Source: an uncultured Oscillospiraceae bacterium | Lineage (GTDB): Bacteria > Bacillota > Clostridia > Oscillospirales > Oscillospiraceae | Length of the DNA stretch: 64,000 nt | Reading direction: 5' to 3' | Assembly (NCBI GenBank): GCA_910587645.1 | Contig: CAJUNA010000013.1 | Location: 1-64,000, forward strand | Shown: one piece after another, positions 8,493 to 18,155 of the stretch | How positions within the stretch are numbered: position 1 is the stretch's first letter | Layout: each line of letters opens with the position of its first letter | Notes under the pieces: model-generated | Database searches by the model: none | The model's input: the letters and a program-made list of their open reading frames with translations, nothing else | What the model was told of the DNA's origin: nothing | Program-made: the position numbers and the translations under genes

Positions 8493-9241
8493 AGAAAATC
8501 GAAGGGATCTGTTATTTCCTTGCCTTGTTCAGCCTGCTCCTTGGCGCGCTGATGCAATTCGTATTCACGGCGGTGCGCTTCACTGGGTTCCTGTTGTGGT
8601 GCGCCTCGGCGGCACTAGTGATTTTCGCCCTGCTGACCCGGTGGAAAGAAAACCACCGCTGGGCTCTTTGGTTCAGGAGGGCTTTTCTAATCCTGTTAGC
8701 GGCTGGATTTGCATTTTTCCTTGTGCTGGAGTCATGGGTGGTTTCCCACGCCTATGCAGAGGGCCAGCCCGCCCTTGCGGTGGTCATTTTTGGAGCGGGA
8801 GTGGATGGGACGGAGCCATCCCTGACGCTACGTTCCCGCCTGGAGGCAGCCCTGGATTATGTGGAGGACAAGCCGGACCTCCCCATCGTTGTCTCCGGCG
8901 CCCAGGGCCGGGGCGAGGAGGTCAGCGAAGCCCGCTGCATGGCGGACTGGCTGATTGCGCGGGGCGTGGCCCCAGGCCGCGTCCTGTTGGAGGAGCAGGC
9001 GGTCAACACGGAGGAAAATGTCCGCTATTCCCTCGAACTGCTGGCAAACCGCGGGATTGATATTACAGGAGATATCGCATTCTGCACCAGTGGATACCAC
9101 ATGTGCCGCGCGGCCTACCTGCGGGGAAGTCCACAGGTGGTTCATGTACCGGCCAGGCTTCCGGCGAAATATTGGCCGCTGACACTGAACTACTATATCC
9201 GCGAAGCCTTTGCCATGGCGGAAGCCATTGTTTTTCGGTAA
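8489..9241 (+). CDS. YdcF/SanA (DUF218) family membrane protein
   Basis: 250 aa. Three hydrophobic N-terminal segments (about residues 5-25, 30-48, 58-80) precede the DUF218 domain with VVIFGAGVDGTEPSLTLRSR, IVVSGAQGRGEEVSEA and CTSGYHMCRA, typical of YdcF/ElyC/SanA proteins linked to envelope maintenance. The GTG start overlaps the stop of the ABC-F gene (GTGA), so translation is coupled. Substrate is unknown. Confidence 0.88.
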   Translation: MKKIEGICYFLALFSLLLGALMQFVFTAVRFTGFLLWCASAALVIFALLTRWKENHRWALWFRRAFLILLAAGFAFFLVLESWVVSHAYAEGQPALAVVIFGAGVDGTEPSLTLRSRLEAALDYVEDKPDLPIVVSGAQGRGEEVSEARCMADWLIARGVAPGRVLLEEQAVNTEENVRYSLELLANRGIDITGDIAFCTSGYHMCRAAYLRGSPQVVHVPARLPAKYWPLTLNYYIREAFAMAEAIVFR

Positions 9242-9255
9242 AAAGGAGAAAAAAC

Positions 9256-9759
9256 ATGCCCTACACATTATGCGTCTACTACAGCCGGACGGGAAACACA
9301 GAAAAGCTGATGCGTGAAATCGCCGCCGAATTAAAGTGTGAAATTGTAAAGCTGGATGACGGCATTGACCGAACAGGCCTGGGCGGTTGGCTGCGTAGCG
9401 GGATGCAGGCCATGTCCCGCCGTCTCCCTCCAGTGAAGCCGGTAAAAACCGCCTTTCCCATCGGGGTATATGATCTGGTCATCATCGGGACCCCGGTATG
9501 GGCGGGACGTTGTTCCTCGCCGGTGCGCAGTTTTCTGATGGAGTACGGGGAGGAGATGCGCAAGACGGCCTATGTCATTACCCGCAGCAGCGACCTCCAT
9601 TACGAGGAGGTCTTCGACCAAATGGATCTTTACGTCCGCTCGCCCCGGGTGTCGGCGGTGTCTATCCGGCCCAATACGGTAGGCTCCACCTTCTGGCGGA
9701 ACGAATTTCTCACCAGTGTCCGGGACGGAGGAAAGGGGAAAGCAAACCATGATGGATAA
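9256..9759 (+). CDS. Flavodoxin-family protein
   Basis: 167 aa. The N-terminal phosphate-binding loop YYSRTGNTEKL is the flavodoxin FMN signature, and VIIGTPVWAGRCSSPVRSF is the second FMN loop region. It is likely a small FMN-dependent electron carrier or quinone-reductase-like protein. Start at ATG 9256 follows AAAAGGAGAAAA; an upstream in-frame ATG would lie inside the preceding gene. Its 3' end overlaps the start of prfA by 8 to 11 bp. Confidence 0.88.
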   Translation: MPYTLCVYYSRTGNTEKLMREIAAELKCEIVKLDDGIDRTGLGGWLRSGMQAMSRRLPPVKPVKTAFPIGVYDLVIIGTPVWAGRCSSPVRSFLMEYGEEMRKTAYVITRSSDLHYEEVFDQMDLYVRSPRVSAVSIRPNTVGSTFWRNEFLTSVRDGGKGKANHDG

Positions 9760-10819
9760 ACTGCAAGCCATTTCCAACCGTTTGGAAGCTATCGTCAGCC
9801 AGATGGAAGACCCCGTAACCTACGGAGACCCGGACTTGCTCCGCCGCCTGACCAGAGAGCAGAAAGAGTTGGAGCCGGTGGCGGAAGCCTATCGCGCTTA
9901 CTGCGCCGCCCAGGCCCGGTTTGATGACGCCCAGGAACTTCTCAGCGACCCGGATTTGAAGGAAATAGCCCAGGAGGAGCTGCGGGACGCACGGGAAGAG
10001 ATGGAACGCCTGCAAGAGGAAATGAAAATACTCCTCCTGCCCCGCGACCCCAATGATGGGAAAAATGTGGTAATGGAAATCCGCGGCGGCGTGGGCGGAG
10101 AAGAGGCCATGCTGTTTGCGGCGGATTTATTCCGTATGTATGCCATGTACGTGGAAAGCCGGGGGTGGAAGCTGGAAGTCACCAGCCGCAGCGAGACCGA
10201 ATTGGGCGGCGTAAAAACCATCGAGTTCATTGTGGAGGGCGAGGGGGCTTGGTCCCGTCTCAAGTACGAAAGCGGCGTCCACCGGGTTCAGCGGGTGCCC
10301 GTGACGGAAGCCTCCGGACGAATACAGACCTCTGCCGCTACCGTGGCCGTGCTGCCGGAAGCGGAGGAAGTGGATTTCCAGATCGACCCGGGGGATTTGA
10401 AAATTGATACCTTCCGCTCCTCCGGCGCGGGAGGGCAGCACATCAATAAGACGGAATCCGCTATCCGGATTACCCACCTGCCGACCGGCGTGGTGGTGGA
10501 ATGCCAGGATGAGCGCAGTCAATACAAAAATAAAGACCGGGCAATGAAAATTTTGCGTTCCCGGCTCTATGAAGCGGAGCTGGAAAAGCAGAACGCCGCG
10601 ATCGCCGCCCAGCGGCGCAGCCAGGTGGGATCCGGAGACCGGTCGGAACGAATCCGCACGTATAACTTCCCCCAGGGACGGGTTACCGACCACCGGCTGA
10701 CCGGCAACGTCAAAAATTTCGCCATTGACGCCGTCATTAACGGGGGGCTTGACCCGATTATCGATGCGCTGACTACCGCCGGGCAGGCGGCGAAGCTGGC
10801 GGAGGCGGGGGAGCAGTAA
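9752..10819 (+). CDS. prfA: Peptide chain release factor 1
   Basis: RF1 recognises UAA/UAG and triggers peptide release. The 355-aa product carries the catalytic GGQ in SSGAGGQHINKTESA near residue 226, and the SQYKNKDRAMKILRSR and GRVTDHR segments of the class. The decoding motif region is compatible with RF1. Two adjacent ATGs (9749, 9752) are possible; GGAGGAAAGGGG lies 12-15 bp upstream and MDKLQ fits the family start. No prmC methyltransferase follows; a GNAT gene does. Confidence 0.95.
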   Translation: MDKLQAISNRLEAIVSQMEDPVTYGDPDLLRRLTREQKELEPVAEAYRAYCAAQARFDDAQELLSDPDLKEIAQEELRDAREEMERLQEEMKILLLPRDPNDGKNVVMEIRGGVGGEEAMLFAADLFRMYAMYVESRGWKLEVTSRSETELGGVKTIEFIVEGEGAWSRLKYESGVHRVQRVPVTEASGRIQTSAATVAVLPEAEEVDFQIDPGDLKIDTFRSSGAGGQHINKTESAIRITHLPTGVVVECQDERSQYKNKDRAMKILRSRLYEAELEKQNAAIAAQRRSQVGSGDRSERIRTYNFPQGRVTDHRLTGNVKNFAIDAVINGGLDPIIDALTTAGQAAKLAEAGEQ

Positions 10820-10834
10820 AAAGAGGTGGACAGA

Positions 10835-11290
10835 ATGCAAATCAAAAAAATGTGCCAGCCTGAAGCTGCCGAAATTGCGAACCGCTGGAAATACGATGGT
10901 GAGTATGCCTTTTACGACATGACGGCGGACCCGGAGGATTATGCGGAAATCGTAACGGCGGAGAAGCGGGGAGACCGGTATTTTTCCGTCTTCAGTGGAG
11001 ACGGCCTGATGGGATTTTTCTGCGTGGAGCAGGCGGGGGCGGACATTGAGATTGGCCTTGGCCTGCGCCCGGATCTGACGGGGCTGGGGAACGGCGGGGC
11101 CTTTCTGGCGGAAATCCTCCGGTTTGTGCGGGAAAACTATGCGTTTGAAAAAATCCGGATGGATGTCGCGTCCTTCAATCAACGGGCCATCAAGGTATAT
11201 GAACGGGCGGGCTTTGTCAAAACCGGGACCGCCCAGGTGTCCACCAATGGAGGGACTTACGACTTCACACGGATGGAGCTGAATCGCTGA
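10835..11290 (+). CDS. GNAT family N-acetyltransferase
   Basis: 151 aa. GNAT fold signs are LGLRPDLTGLGNGGAF as the acetyl-CoA loop (a variant of RxxGxG/A) and SFNQRAIKVYERAGF as the closing signature. The ATG at 10835 is preferred over GTG 10826 because AGAGGTGG lies at proper spacing before it. It is placed tightly between prfA and the threonylcarbamoyl-AMP synthase, ending one base before that start. Substrate unknown. Confidence 0.88.
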   Translation: MQIKKMCQPEAAEIANRWKYDGEYAFYDMTADPEDYAEIVTAEKRGDRYFSVFSGDGLMGFFCVEQAGADIEIGLGLRPDLTGLGNGGAFLAEILRFVRENYAFEKIRMDVASFNQRAIKVYERAGFVKTGTAQVSTNGGTYDFTRMELNR

Positions 11291-11291
11291 G

Positions 11292-12329
11292 ATGAAAACA
11301 AGGCTTCTGACGGAACAGGATATTGACGCCGCCGCCGCCATCCTCCGGAATGGTGGCTTGCTGGGCATCCCTACCGAAACCGTCTATGGGCTGGGGGCTG
11401 ACGGTCTCAACGCCGCCGCCGTGCGGCGTATCTTTACCGCTAAGGGCAGGCCCCAGGATAACCCGCTGATCCTTCATGTCCCCGGAGCCTCCTGGCTGGA
11501 TTTGTACTGCCGCAGCATCCCCTCCGCCGCTTACGCGCTGGCGGAGGCCTTTTGGCCAGGGCCGCTGACCATGATCCTGCGGAGACGGGAGCATGTGCCC
11601 AATGTTGTGACCTGCGGGCTGAATACCGTGGGGGTGCGGTGTCCAAAGCATCCGGTGACGCTGGAAATCATCCGGGCAGCCAACGTCCCTGTGGCCGCGC
11701 CCAGCGGCAACCTCTCCGGGCGGCCCAGCCCTACCTGCGCCGCCCATATGATGGAGGATATGGATGGCCGGATCGACGCCATTGTGGACGGCGGGCCATG
11801 TGGCGTGGGGGTGGAATCGACCATCATCGACCTTACCGCCCAGCCGCCCAGGCTCTTGCGGCCCGGCGGCCTGCCCCTGGAAGCCCTGCGGGATGTGCTG
11901 GGTGAGGTATCTGTTGATAAAGCGGTGCTGTCCCCGCTGGCGCCGGGGGAAAAGCCGAAAGCGCCAGGAATGAAATACCGACACTATGCCCCCAAAGCCC
12001 CCGTTATGGTGGTAGCTGGGGAGAGCCGCCGCACTGCCCGGTATATCCGCCGCCACCTGGGGGATCATACGGGGGTGATTTGCTTCGATGAATATAAAAA
12101 TATGTTCCCGGGCTGCGTGGTGGAAACCATCGGCCCGGCAGGCGACCCGGAGGAGCAGGCAAGACGGGTGTTCGATGCGCTGCGGGCCTTCGATGGGACG
12201 GACGCCGCCGAGATTTTCGCCCAGTGCCCCGCGAACGCCGGGCTGGGGCTGGCGGTGGCCAACCGGCTGAAAAAAGCTGCCGGATTCCATGTGGTGGAGG
12301 CGGTGGACGTTGGGGGGGACGGGCTGTGA
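11292..12329 (+). CDS. tsaC: L-threonylcarbamoyladenylate synthase (Sua5 type)
   Basis: Makes threonylcarbamoyl-AMP for the t6A37 modification of ANN-decoding tRNAs. At 345 aa it is the long Sua5 form: a YrdC domain to about residue 200 (GIPTETVYGLGADG, KGRPQDNPL, APSGNLSGRPSPT) plus the C-terminal Sua5 domain after the linker APGMKYRHYAP. Its stop overlaps the start of coaE (GTGA), so the two are translationally coupled. Confidence 0.95.
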   Translation: MKTRLLTEQDIDAAAAILRNGGLLGIPTETVYGLGADGLNAAAVRRIFTAKGRPQDNPLILHVPGASWLDLYCRSIPSAAYALAEAFWPGPLTMILRRREHVPNVVTCGLNTVGVRCPKHPVTLEIIRAANVPVAAPSGNLSGRPSPTCAAHMMEDMDGRIDAIVDGGPCGVGVESTIIDLTAQPPRLLRPGGLPLEALRDVLGEVSVDKAVLSPLAPGEKPKAPGMKYRHYAPKAPVMVVAGESRRTARYIRRHLGDHTGVICFDEYKNMFPGCVVETIGPAGDPEEQARRVFDALRAFDGTDAAEIFAQCPANAGLGLAVANRLKKAAGFHVVEAVDVGGDGL

Positions 12330-12928
12330 CGGTTATCGGGCTGACCGGCCCTACCGGCGCGGGAAAAACCACCGCGCTGGAGGTTTTGGCCGGCTTCGGG
12401 TTTGAGATTGTGGACTGCGATGCCCTCTACTACTACCTCCTGCGCACGGACGGGGAGCTTCGCCAAAAATTGGCCAACGCCTTTGGGCCGGTGTTCCTGC
12501 CAGATGGAGAACTGAACCGCCGCGCCCTGGCGGGGCGGGTGTTCAGCGACAAAAAGGAGCTGGACAAGCTCAACGCCATCGTCTTTCCCGCCATGTCCAC
12601 AGCGGTGGAACAAAAAATTCGGAAATGTTCACAAAAAGGACTTGCCATAGATGCGGTTAATCTGATAGAATCCGGGATGGGGGAATTGTGCGCCGCAACG
12701 GTGGCTGTCACCGCGCCGCCTGCCCTCCGGTTAAAGCGCATCATGGCCCGGGACGGCCTGCCGGAAGCCCAGGCCCAGGCCAGGATCCAGGCACAGAAGC
12801 CGGATTGCTGGTATGGACGGCACTGCACCTTCCTCCTGGAAAACCAGTTGGAGGACCGGGCGGCCTGCCGGGAACACATGCGCGGATTTTTCCAAAATTT
12901 ATTGGATACGATTGTGGAAGGAGACTGA
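12326..12928 (+). CDS. coaE: Dephospho-CoA kinase
   Basis: Final step of coenzyme A synthesis. 200 aa starting at GTG 12326 with the P-loop GPTGAGKTT near residue 8, followed by the conserved IVDCDALYYYLL (family: DAD..) and a DKKELDKLNAIVFP region. The acid pair and lid Arg residues are present, though the second half is more diverged than usual. It overlaps the tsaC stop by 4 bp. Confidence 0.9.
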   Translation: MTVIGLTGPTGAGKTTALEVLAGFGFEIVDCDALYYYLLRTDGELRQKLANAFGPVFLPDGELNRRALAGRVFSDKKELDKLNAIVFPAMSTAVEQKIRKCSQKGLAIDAVNLIESGMGELCAATVAVTAPPALRLKRIMARDGLPEAQAQARIQAQKPDCWYGRHCTFLLENQLEDRAACREHMRGFFQNLLDTIVEGD

Positions 12929-12933
12929 GAAAA

Positions 12934-14319
12934 ATGGACGCGAAAGAATGGAAAAAGACCATCCTCACAGAGAAAAAGAACGGATATGACCGTATGCCCG
13001 CCGGGGAGCGGGGAGACATGGACCGCTACTGCGAGGCCTACAAGGCGTTCCTGGACGCCGGGAAGACGGAGCGGGAGTGCGTCAGTGAGGGCATCCGCCT
13101 GGCCAAGGAAAAGGGCTTCCAGCCCTATGTCCGGGGTATGGCGCTGAAAACCGGCGATAAGGTGTACCTGGACAACCGGGGCAAAATGCTCATGCTGGCG
13201 GTCATCGGGCAGAAGAGCCTGGCGGAGGGCGCGCAGATCACTGCCGCGCACATCGACAGCCCCCGGCTGGATCTGAAGCCCGCGCCCTTGTATGAAGCGG
13301 AGGAACTGGCGTACCTGAAAACCCACTACTATGGCGGCATCCGGAAGTATCAGTGGGTGACCATCCCCCTGGAGCTGCACGGCGTAGTGATCTTGAAGGA
13401 CGGCAAAACCATCCGCGTTGCTATTGGCGAGGGCAATGAGCCGAAGCTGGTCATTAACGACCTGCTGCCCCACCTGGGTGCGGAACAGAGCAAGAAAACC
13501 CTGGCTGAAGGCATCAACGGCGAGCAGCTCAATCTGCTGGTCGGCAGCGAGCCCATGGAAGGCGAGGAGAAGGACCGGGTGAAGCTGGCCGTGATGAAGC
13601 TGCTTTATGAAAAGTACGGTTTCACCGAGGGCGACTTCATTTCCGCCGAACTGGAAGCCGTGCCCGCTTTCAACGCCTCCGACATCGGTCTCGACCGCAG
13701 CATGATCGGCGCTTACGGCCACGATGACCGGGTGTGTGGCTTTGCTGCGCTGAAGGCTATGCTGGACCTGGAGGAGACCCCCGGCAAGACGGCGGTGTGC
13801 ATCCTGGCCGACAAGGAGGAGGTCGGCTCCATGGGCGTCAGCGGTATGCAGACCGGTGCCTTCGACACCTTCATGGAGGACCTGTGCGACGCCCAGGGCG
13901 TTCCGGTGCGGGTGTGCCTGGAAAAGAGCTTCTGCCTGTCCGCTGACGTGACGGCGGCCTTTGACCCCAATTTCCCTGACGTGTATGAGAAGAATAACGC
14001 TTCCTTCCTCAACTATGGCGTGGGCCTGTGCAAGTACACCGGCAGCCGGGGCAAGGGCGGCGCTTCCGACGCGGCGGCGGAGCTGGTGGCCTATACGCGG
14101 CGTATCTTTGACGAGAACGGCGTCATTTGGCAGATGGCCGAACTGGGCAAGGTAGACGCCGGCGGCGGCGGCACAGTGGCGGCGTACATGGCCAACCGGA
14201 ATATTGACACCCTGGACGCCGGCGTACCTGTGCTGGCGATGCATGCCCCCTTCGAAGTGGTGTCGAAGCTGGACTGCTATATGACCTATAAGGGCATGGC
14301 TGCGGTCTACAAGAATTGA
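12934..14319 (+). CDS. M18 family zinc aminopeptidase (type 1)
   Basis: A 461-aa cytoplasmic metallo-aminopeptidase. Metal ligand motifs of M18 are visible: AAHIDSPRLDL (His-Asp), HDDRVCG, DKEEVGSMG (catalytic Glu pair), with a C-terminal HAPFE histidine. Start ATG 12934 follows GGAAGGAGA. This belongs to a different M18 branch from the 438-aa enzyme at 58557-59873. It lies 5 bp after coaE and runs into the clpB control region. Confidence 0.93.
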   Translation: MDAKEWKKTILTEKKNGYDRMPAGERGDMDRYCEAYKAFLDAGKTERECVSEGIRLAKEKGFQPYVRGMALKTGDKVYLDNRGKMLMLAVIGQKSLAEGAQITAAHIDSPRLDLKPAPLYEAEELAYLKTHYYGGIRKYQWVTIPLELHGVVILKDGKTIRVAIGEGNEPKLVINDLLPHLGAEQSKKTLAEGINGEQLNLLVGSEPMEGEEKDRVKLAVMKLLYEKYGFTEGDFISAELEAVPAFNASDIGLDRSMIGAYGHDDRVCGFAALKAMLDLEETPGKTAVCILADKEEVGSMGVSGMQTGAFDTFMEDLCDAQGVPVRVCLEKSFCLSADVTAAFDPNFPDVYEKNNASFLNYGVGLCKYTGSRGKGGASDAAAELVAYTRRIFDENGVIWQMAELGKVDAGGGGTVAAYMANRNIDTLDAGVPVLAMHAPFEVVSKLDCYMTYKGMAAVYKN

Positions 14320-14342
14320 TTTAACAGACTGTTCACAGAAAG

Positions 14343-14369
14343 TTAGCACTCTCGTCATGAGAGTGCTAA
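14343..14369. promoter_or_regulatory. CIRCE operator (HrcA site) 2
   Basis: TTAGCACTC, 9 bp, GAGTGCTAA, a perfect HrcA operator directly upstream of the clpB promoter. The hairpin may also help end the upstream transcript, since TTTCTTCTTT follows. Confidence 0.95.
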
Positions 14370-14377
14370 CTTTCTTC

Positions 14378-14406
14378 TTTACTTTTCCCGAAACCGGGTG
14401 TATGAT
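14378..14406 (+). promoter_or_regulatory. Promoter of clpB
   Basis: TTTACT (14378-14383), 17-bp spacer, TATGAT (14401-14406), beginning 9 bp after CIRCE 2. HrcA bound at CIRCE would hinder RNA polymerase. Confidence 0.55.
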
Positions 14407-14469
14407 GGGTAATGAAAATAGAAAGGAGAACCGGTGTGCGGGGCATACTGGTTCAAAGGAGGTTTTTCC

Positions 14470-17064
14470 ATGAACTTTGATCGCTATACCCAGAACGCCC
14501 AGCAGGCGGTGGCGGACTGCCAGTCGGCCGCCGTGGAGAACGGGCAGCAGGAAATCGGGGGAGAACATCTCCACCTGGCGCTGCTGCGCCAGCAGGATGG
14601 GCTGGTGCCAAGGCTCCTGGCCTATATGGGCCTGGATGTGGAGACGCTGGCCGGGGAGGTGCAGCGGGAAATCGACCGCCTGCCTAAGGTGTCAGGCGAT
14701 GGGGCGGGACAGCTTTACGCCAGCCGCAGGCTGAGCCAGCTTTTCACCGCAGCAGAGCAGATTGCGCAGCAGTTTAAAGACGAATATGTATCGGTGGAGC
14801 ATCTGTACCTGGCGCTGGCGGAAGAGTCAGGCACCCCCAGCGCGAAGCTGTTCCAACGGTACGGCATTGACAGGGAGAAGCTTCTGCAAGCCTTGACCAA
14901 GATCCGGGGAAGCCAGAGAGTCACCAGCCAGAACCCGGAGGAGGGTTATGAAGCCCTGGAAAAATACGGCAGGGACTTGGTGGAAATGGCCCGGCAGGGG
15001 AAGCTGGACCCCGTGATTGGCCGGGACGCGGAAATCAGGCACACAATTCAGATTTTGAGCCGGAAAACCAAAAATAATCCGGTGCTTATCGGGGAGCCGG
15101 GCGTGGGCAAGACCGCCGTGGTAGAGGGGCTGGCCCAGCGCATCCTTAACGGCGATGTGCCGGAGGGATTGAAGGATAAAACGATTTTCGCGCTGGATAT
15201 GGGGTCCCTGATCGCCGGGGCAAAGTACCGGGGGGAGTTCGAGGAGCGGCTGAAAGCCGTGCTCAATGAGGTGGAGAAAAGCGATGGGCGGATTTTGCTG
15301 TTCATCGATGAACTCCACAATATCGTGGGCGCGGGACGCACCGAGGGCAGCATGGACGCCGGCAACCTCCTTAAGCCTAAGCTGGCGAGAGGGGAGCTGC
15401 ACTGCATCGGAGCGACTACCTTAGACGAGTACCGGAAGTATATCGAAAAAGACGCCGCCCTTGAGCGGCGGTTCCAGAAGGTGCTTATCAGCCAGCCTAC
15501 GGTGGAAGATACCATCTCGATCCTGCGGGGATTGAAGGAAAGGTTTGAAATCCATCATGGGGTGCGGATTACCGATGGGGCGCTGATTGCCTGCGCCGCC
15601 CTGTCGGACCGGTATATTACCGACCGTTTTTTGCCGGACAAGGCGATCGACCTGATGGACGAGGCCGCTAGTAAAATCCGGATGGAAATTGACAGCCTGC
15701 CTGCCGAACTGGATGAAATCAGCCGGAAAATGATGCAGCTGGAAATTGAAAAGCAGGCGCTGGGCAAGGAGGAGGACAACGGCTCAAAAAACCGGCTCCA
15801 CCATATTGATGCGGAGCTGGCGGAGCTGAAAGCGAAAAACGACGCCATGCGGGCCCAGTGGGAGACGGAAAAACAGTCTATCGCAGGGGTCAAGCGGATG
15901 AAACAGGAAATCGAGGACACACGGCGGCAGATGGAGGAAGCGGAGCGGTGCTATGACTTGGAGAAAATGGCGCGGCTGAAATATGAAACCTTGCCTGGAT
16001 TGGAAAAACAGTTGGAGGAGGAACGGGCAAGGGTGGACGCCGGGAAGGACGGGCACTTGCTGAAGGAGGAAGTCACTGAGGAGGAAATCGCCGGGGTAGT
16101 CAGCAAGTGGACCGGCATCCCTGTCAGCAAGCTGGTGGAAAGCGAGAAGGAAAAGCTGCTGCGCCTGCCGGAAATCCTCCACCGCAGGGTCATTGGGCAG
16201 GATGAAGCGGTCTCCGCCGTCAGTGAAGCGATCTTGCGGGGACGCGCGGGGCTGAAGGAGGAAAACAGGCCTATTGGATCCTTTATTTTTCTGGGGCCTA
16301 CCGGCGTGGGCAAGACAGAGCTGGCCAAAACCCTGGCGCAATCGCTGTTTGACGATGAGCGGAACATGATCCGCATTGATATGTCCGAGTATATGGAGAA
16401 ACACGCCGTCAGCCGCCTGGTAGGCGCGCCCCCGGGATATGTGGGCTACGATGAGGGCGGGCAGTTGACCGAAGCCGTGCGGCGGAAGCCTTACAGCGTG
16501 GTGTTGTTCGATGAGATTGAAAAGGCCCACCCGGATGTGTTCAATATCCTGCTACAACTGCTGGACGATGGGCGGCTGACTGATAACCAAGGCAGGACGG
16601 TCGATTTCAAAAACACCATCATCATCATGACCAGCAACATCGGCAGCGCGTACCTGACAGAGAACATCCATCAGGACGGGTCTATCAGCCCAGATGCAAA
16701 GGAGCGCGTACGGAATGAACTAAACCAGTATTTCCGTCCGGAGTTTATTAACCGGGTGGATGATATCGTGGTGTTCTCGCCTCTGACCGAGAGCCAGATC
16801 GGCGGGATCATCGACATCGCTATGGCCGCGCTGGTGCGGCGGCTGGCGGACAGGGACATCCGTGCAGAGCTGACGGAAGAAGCCAGGGCGTTCATTGCCA
16901 GGGCCAGCTATTCGCCGTCCTATGGGGCGCGGCCTGTGAAACGGTATTTGCAAAAGCATGTGGAGACGGAACTGGCCGCTATGCTGATCCGGGGGACGCT
17001 GTCCGATGGGCAGCGGGTCGTGATTGGAAGCGATGGGGAGAATTTGACGTTTGAGACGGTTTAA
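14470..17064 (+). CDS. clpB: ATP-dependent disaggregase ClpB
   Basis: Hexameric AAA+ chaperone that works with DnaK to dissolve aggregates. The 864-aa product has the Clp N-domain (residues 1-150), NBD1 with GEPGVGKT near 207 and [12 protein letters not shown], the coiled-coil middle domain (about 400-520) that distinguishes ClpB from ClpA/ClpC, and NBD2 with GPTGVGKT near 608 and [11 protein letters not shown]. No ClpP-binding loop is evident. Start ATG 14470 follows AAAGGAGG; GTG 14434 lacks a site. It is HrcA-controlled by CIRCE 2. Confidence 0.97.
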   Translation: MNFDRYTQNAQQAVADCQSAAVENGQQEIGGEHLHLALLRQQDGLVPRLLAYMGLDVETLAGEVQREIDRLPKVSGDGAGQLYASRRLSQLFTAAEQIAQQFKDEYVSVEHLYLALAEESGTPSAKLFQRYGIDREKLLQALTKIRGSQRVTSQNPEEGYEALEKYGRDLVEMARQGKLDPVIGRDAEIRHTIQILSRKTKNNPVLIGEPGVGKTAVVEGLAQRILNGDVPEGLKDKTIFALDMGSLIAGAKYRGEFEERLKAVLNEVEKSDGRILLFIDELHNIVGAGRTEGSMDAGNLLKPKLARGELHCIGATTLDEYRKYIEKDAALERRFQKVLISQPTVEDTISILRGLKERFEIHHGVRITDGALIACAALSDRYITDRFLPDKAIDLMDEAASKIRMEIDSLPAELDEISRKMMQLEIEKQALGKEEDNGSKNRLHHIDAELAELKAKNDAMRAQWETEKQSIAGVKRMKQEIEDTRRQMEEAERCYDLEKMARLKYETLPGLEKQLEEERARVDAGKDGHLLKEEVTEEEIAGVVSKWTGIPVSKLVESEKEKLLRLPEILHRRVIGQDEAVSAVSEAILRGRAGLKEENRPIGSFIFLGPTGVGKTELAKTLAQSLFDDERNMIRIDMSEYMEKHAVSRLVGAPPGYVGYDEGGQLTEAVRRKPYSVVLFDEIEKAHPDVFNILLQLLDDGRLTDNQGRTVDFKNTIIIMTSNIGSAYLTENIHQDGSISPDAKERVRNELNQYFRPEFINRVDDIVVFSPLTESQIGGIIDIAMAALVRRLADRDIRAELTEEARAFIARASYSPSYGARPVKRYLQKHVETELAAMLIRGTLSDGQRVVIGSDGENLTFETV

Positions 17065-17146
17065 TTAAGGTCTACCTTCTCAAATCCCATCTGTAGGATG
17101 ATCCGATGCGATATTTATTGGAAGCGGAATAGCTGAGCTGGATGTA

Positions 17147-17190
17147 AAGAAGCTGGAAGCCCTTGAATAAACGGGTTTCCAGCTTCTTTT
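17147..17190. terminator. Bidirectional terminator between clpB and the M28-like gene
   Basis: AAGAAGCTGGAAGCCC pairs with GGGTTTCCAGCTTCTT around a 10-nt loop; T-run (CTTTTAC) on the forward strand and TTCTTTAC on the reverse. It separates convergent transcripts. Confidence 0.85.
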
Positions 17191-17198
17191 ACGTCTCT

Positions 17199-18140
17199 TC
17201 ATCCATCCTCCTCCAGATACCGTCCCAAAAACCGCTTCAAGCTCCTAGCGATATACGCGGCATTCTCCACTCTGAGCACCGTGTCCTTCTTCGTCCTCAA
17301 ATGCGGGATGTAGTACCCCACCCCCGCCAGATACCGGCAGGCGCACACCGCCACATGGAACTTAAATTTCTTATTGTCCGATGGGTAATACTGCAACCCC
17401 TTTGCCAGCACGTGGGGCCGCATCTCCTCCCCTTCCGGGAAAGCCTCCTCCAGCGTCTCCAGCAATCCGGCGTCCCACCGGCTGTATTTAGAGGGGATCA
17501 GCAGCAGATCCTCCCCATCCCCCACGCAGTCCAAATTAATAAAAAGGCACTGCGCCGCCTTCTCCCCATGTTTTTTCTTAAAGGCGGAGGCCCCCAGCAG
17601 GTTCCTTTCATTGTTGTCGAGGAACACCAGGCACACCCGCTGGTCGAAGCCAGTCTCCCTCGCCGCCGCCAGCAGCGCCAGCACGCCGGAAGAATTCCCA
17701 TTGGCATTGTTCCGGTTTGCCGGCCCATACGCCGCCATCCACAGCCCCGCTACCGCCAGTACCAGGAACAGGGGCAGCATCAGCCCCGGCTGATTCAGTG
17801 GGAAGCTGACCGCCAGCGCCAGCCCAAACGCTGCCGCCACCAAAGCCAGCGCCGCCGCCAGATGGTAGCAGATATGGGCCGCCACATTGGTGGGCGAAAC
17901 GAAATTCGCTGCCAGCATTCTGGACCCGGTATCATAGTGGGCGCAGAGGAATACGCTGGCCCTGTCCGGGTCTCCGGCCACCACGTTCACGCTGCCGTTC
18001 CACTTCCCATAGTCCTCCTCCCGGGCTTTCCAGCCTGCCCGTTTCAGCTCCCGTATCAGCCACTGGCGGAACTCTCGTTTCTGCGCACCGGTTTTCCTGA
18101 CCGGGTGGACCGTCAACAGATATTTTTTCAAGCCATCCAT
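17199..18140 (-). CDS. M28 peptidase-like membrane protein, probably degenerate active site
   Basis: 313 aa with M28 zinc-exopeptidase landmarks interrupted by two hydrophobic segments (about residues 90-120 and 123-140). The first metal motif CAHYDTGS is intact. The usual NDN(T/A)SG bridging-Asp motif reads NANGNSSG (Asp to Gly), and the usual (D)NEE-GLLGS reads DNNERNLLGA, replacing the general-base Glu by Asn. LFINLDCVGDG matches the later metal-binding region. The fold is clear but activity is doubtful. It is the last gene of the reverse recN cluster, 15 bp after recN. Confidence 0.75.
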   Translation of the reverse strand: MDGLKKYLLTVHPVRKTGAQKREFRQWLIRELKRAGWKAREEDYGKWNGSVNVVAGDPDRASVFLCAHYDTGSRMLAANFVSPTNVAAHICYHLAAALALVAAAFGLALAVSFPLNQPGLMLPLFLVLAVAGLWMAAYGPANRNNANGNSSGVLALLAAARETGFDQRVCLVFLDNNERNLLGASAFKKKHGEKAAQCLFINLDCVGDGEDLLLIPSKYSRWDAGLLETLEEAFPEGEEMRPHVLAKGLQYYPSDNKKFKFHVAVCACRYLAGVGYYIPHLRTKKDTVLRVENAAYIARSLKRFLGRYLEEDG

Positions 18141-18155
18141 CCAAAATCCCCCCTG

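Noticed and set aside
12433..14574. Long reverse open frame over coaE and the M18 peptidase
   Set aside because: Antisense shadow crossing the CIRCE operator and clpB start; no protein family signs.
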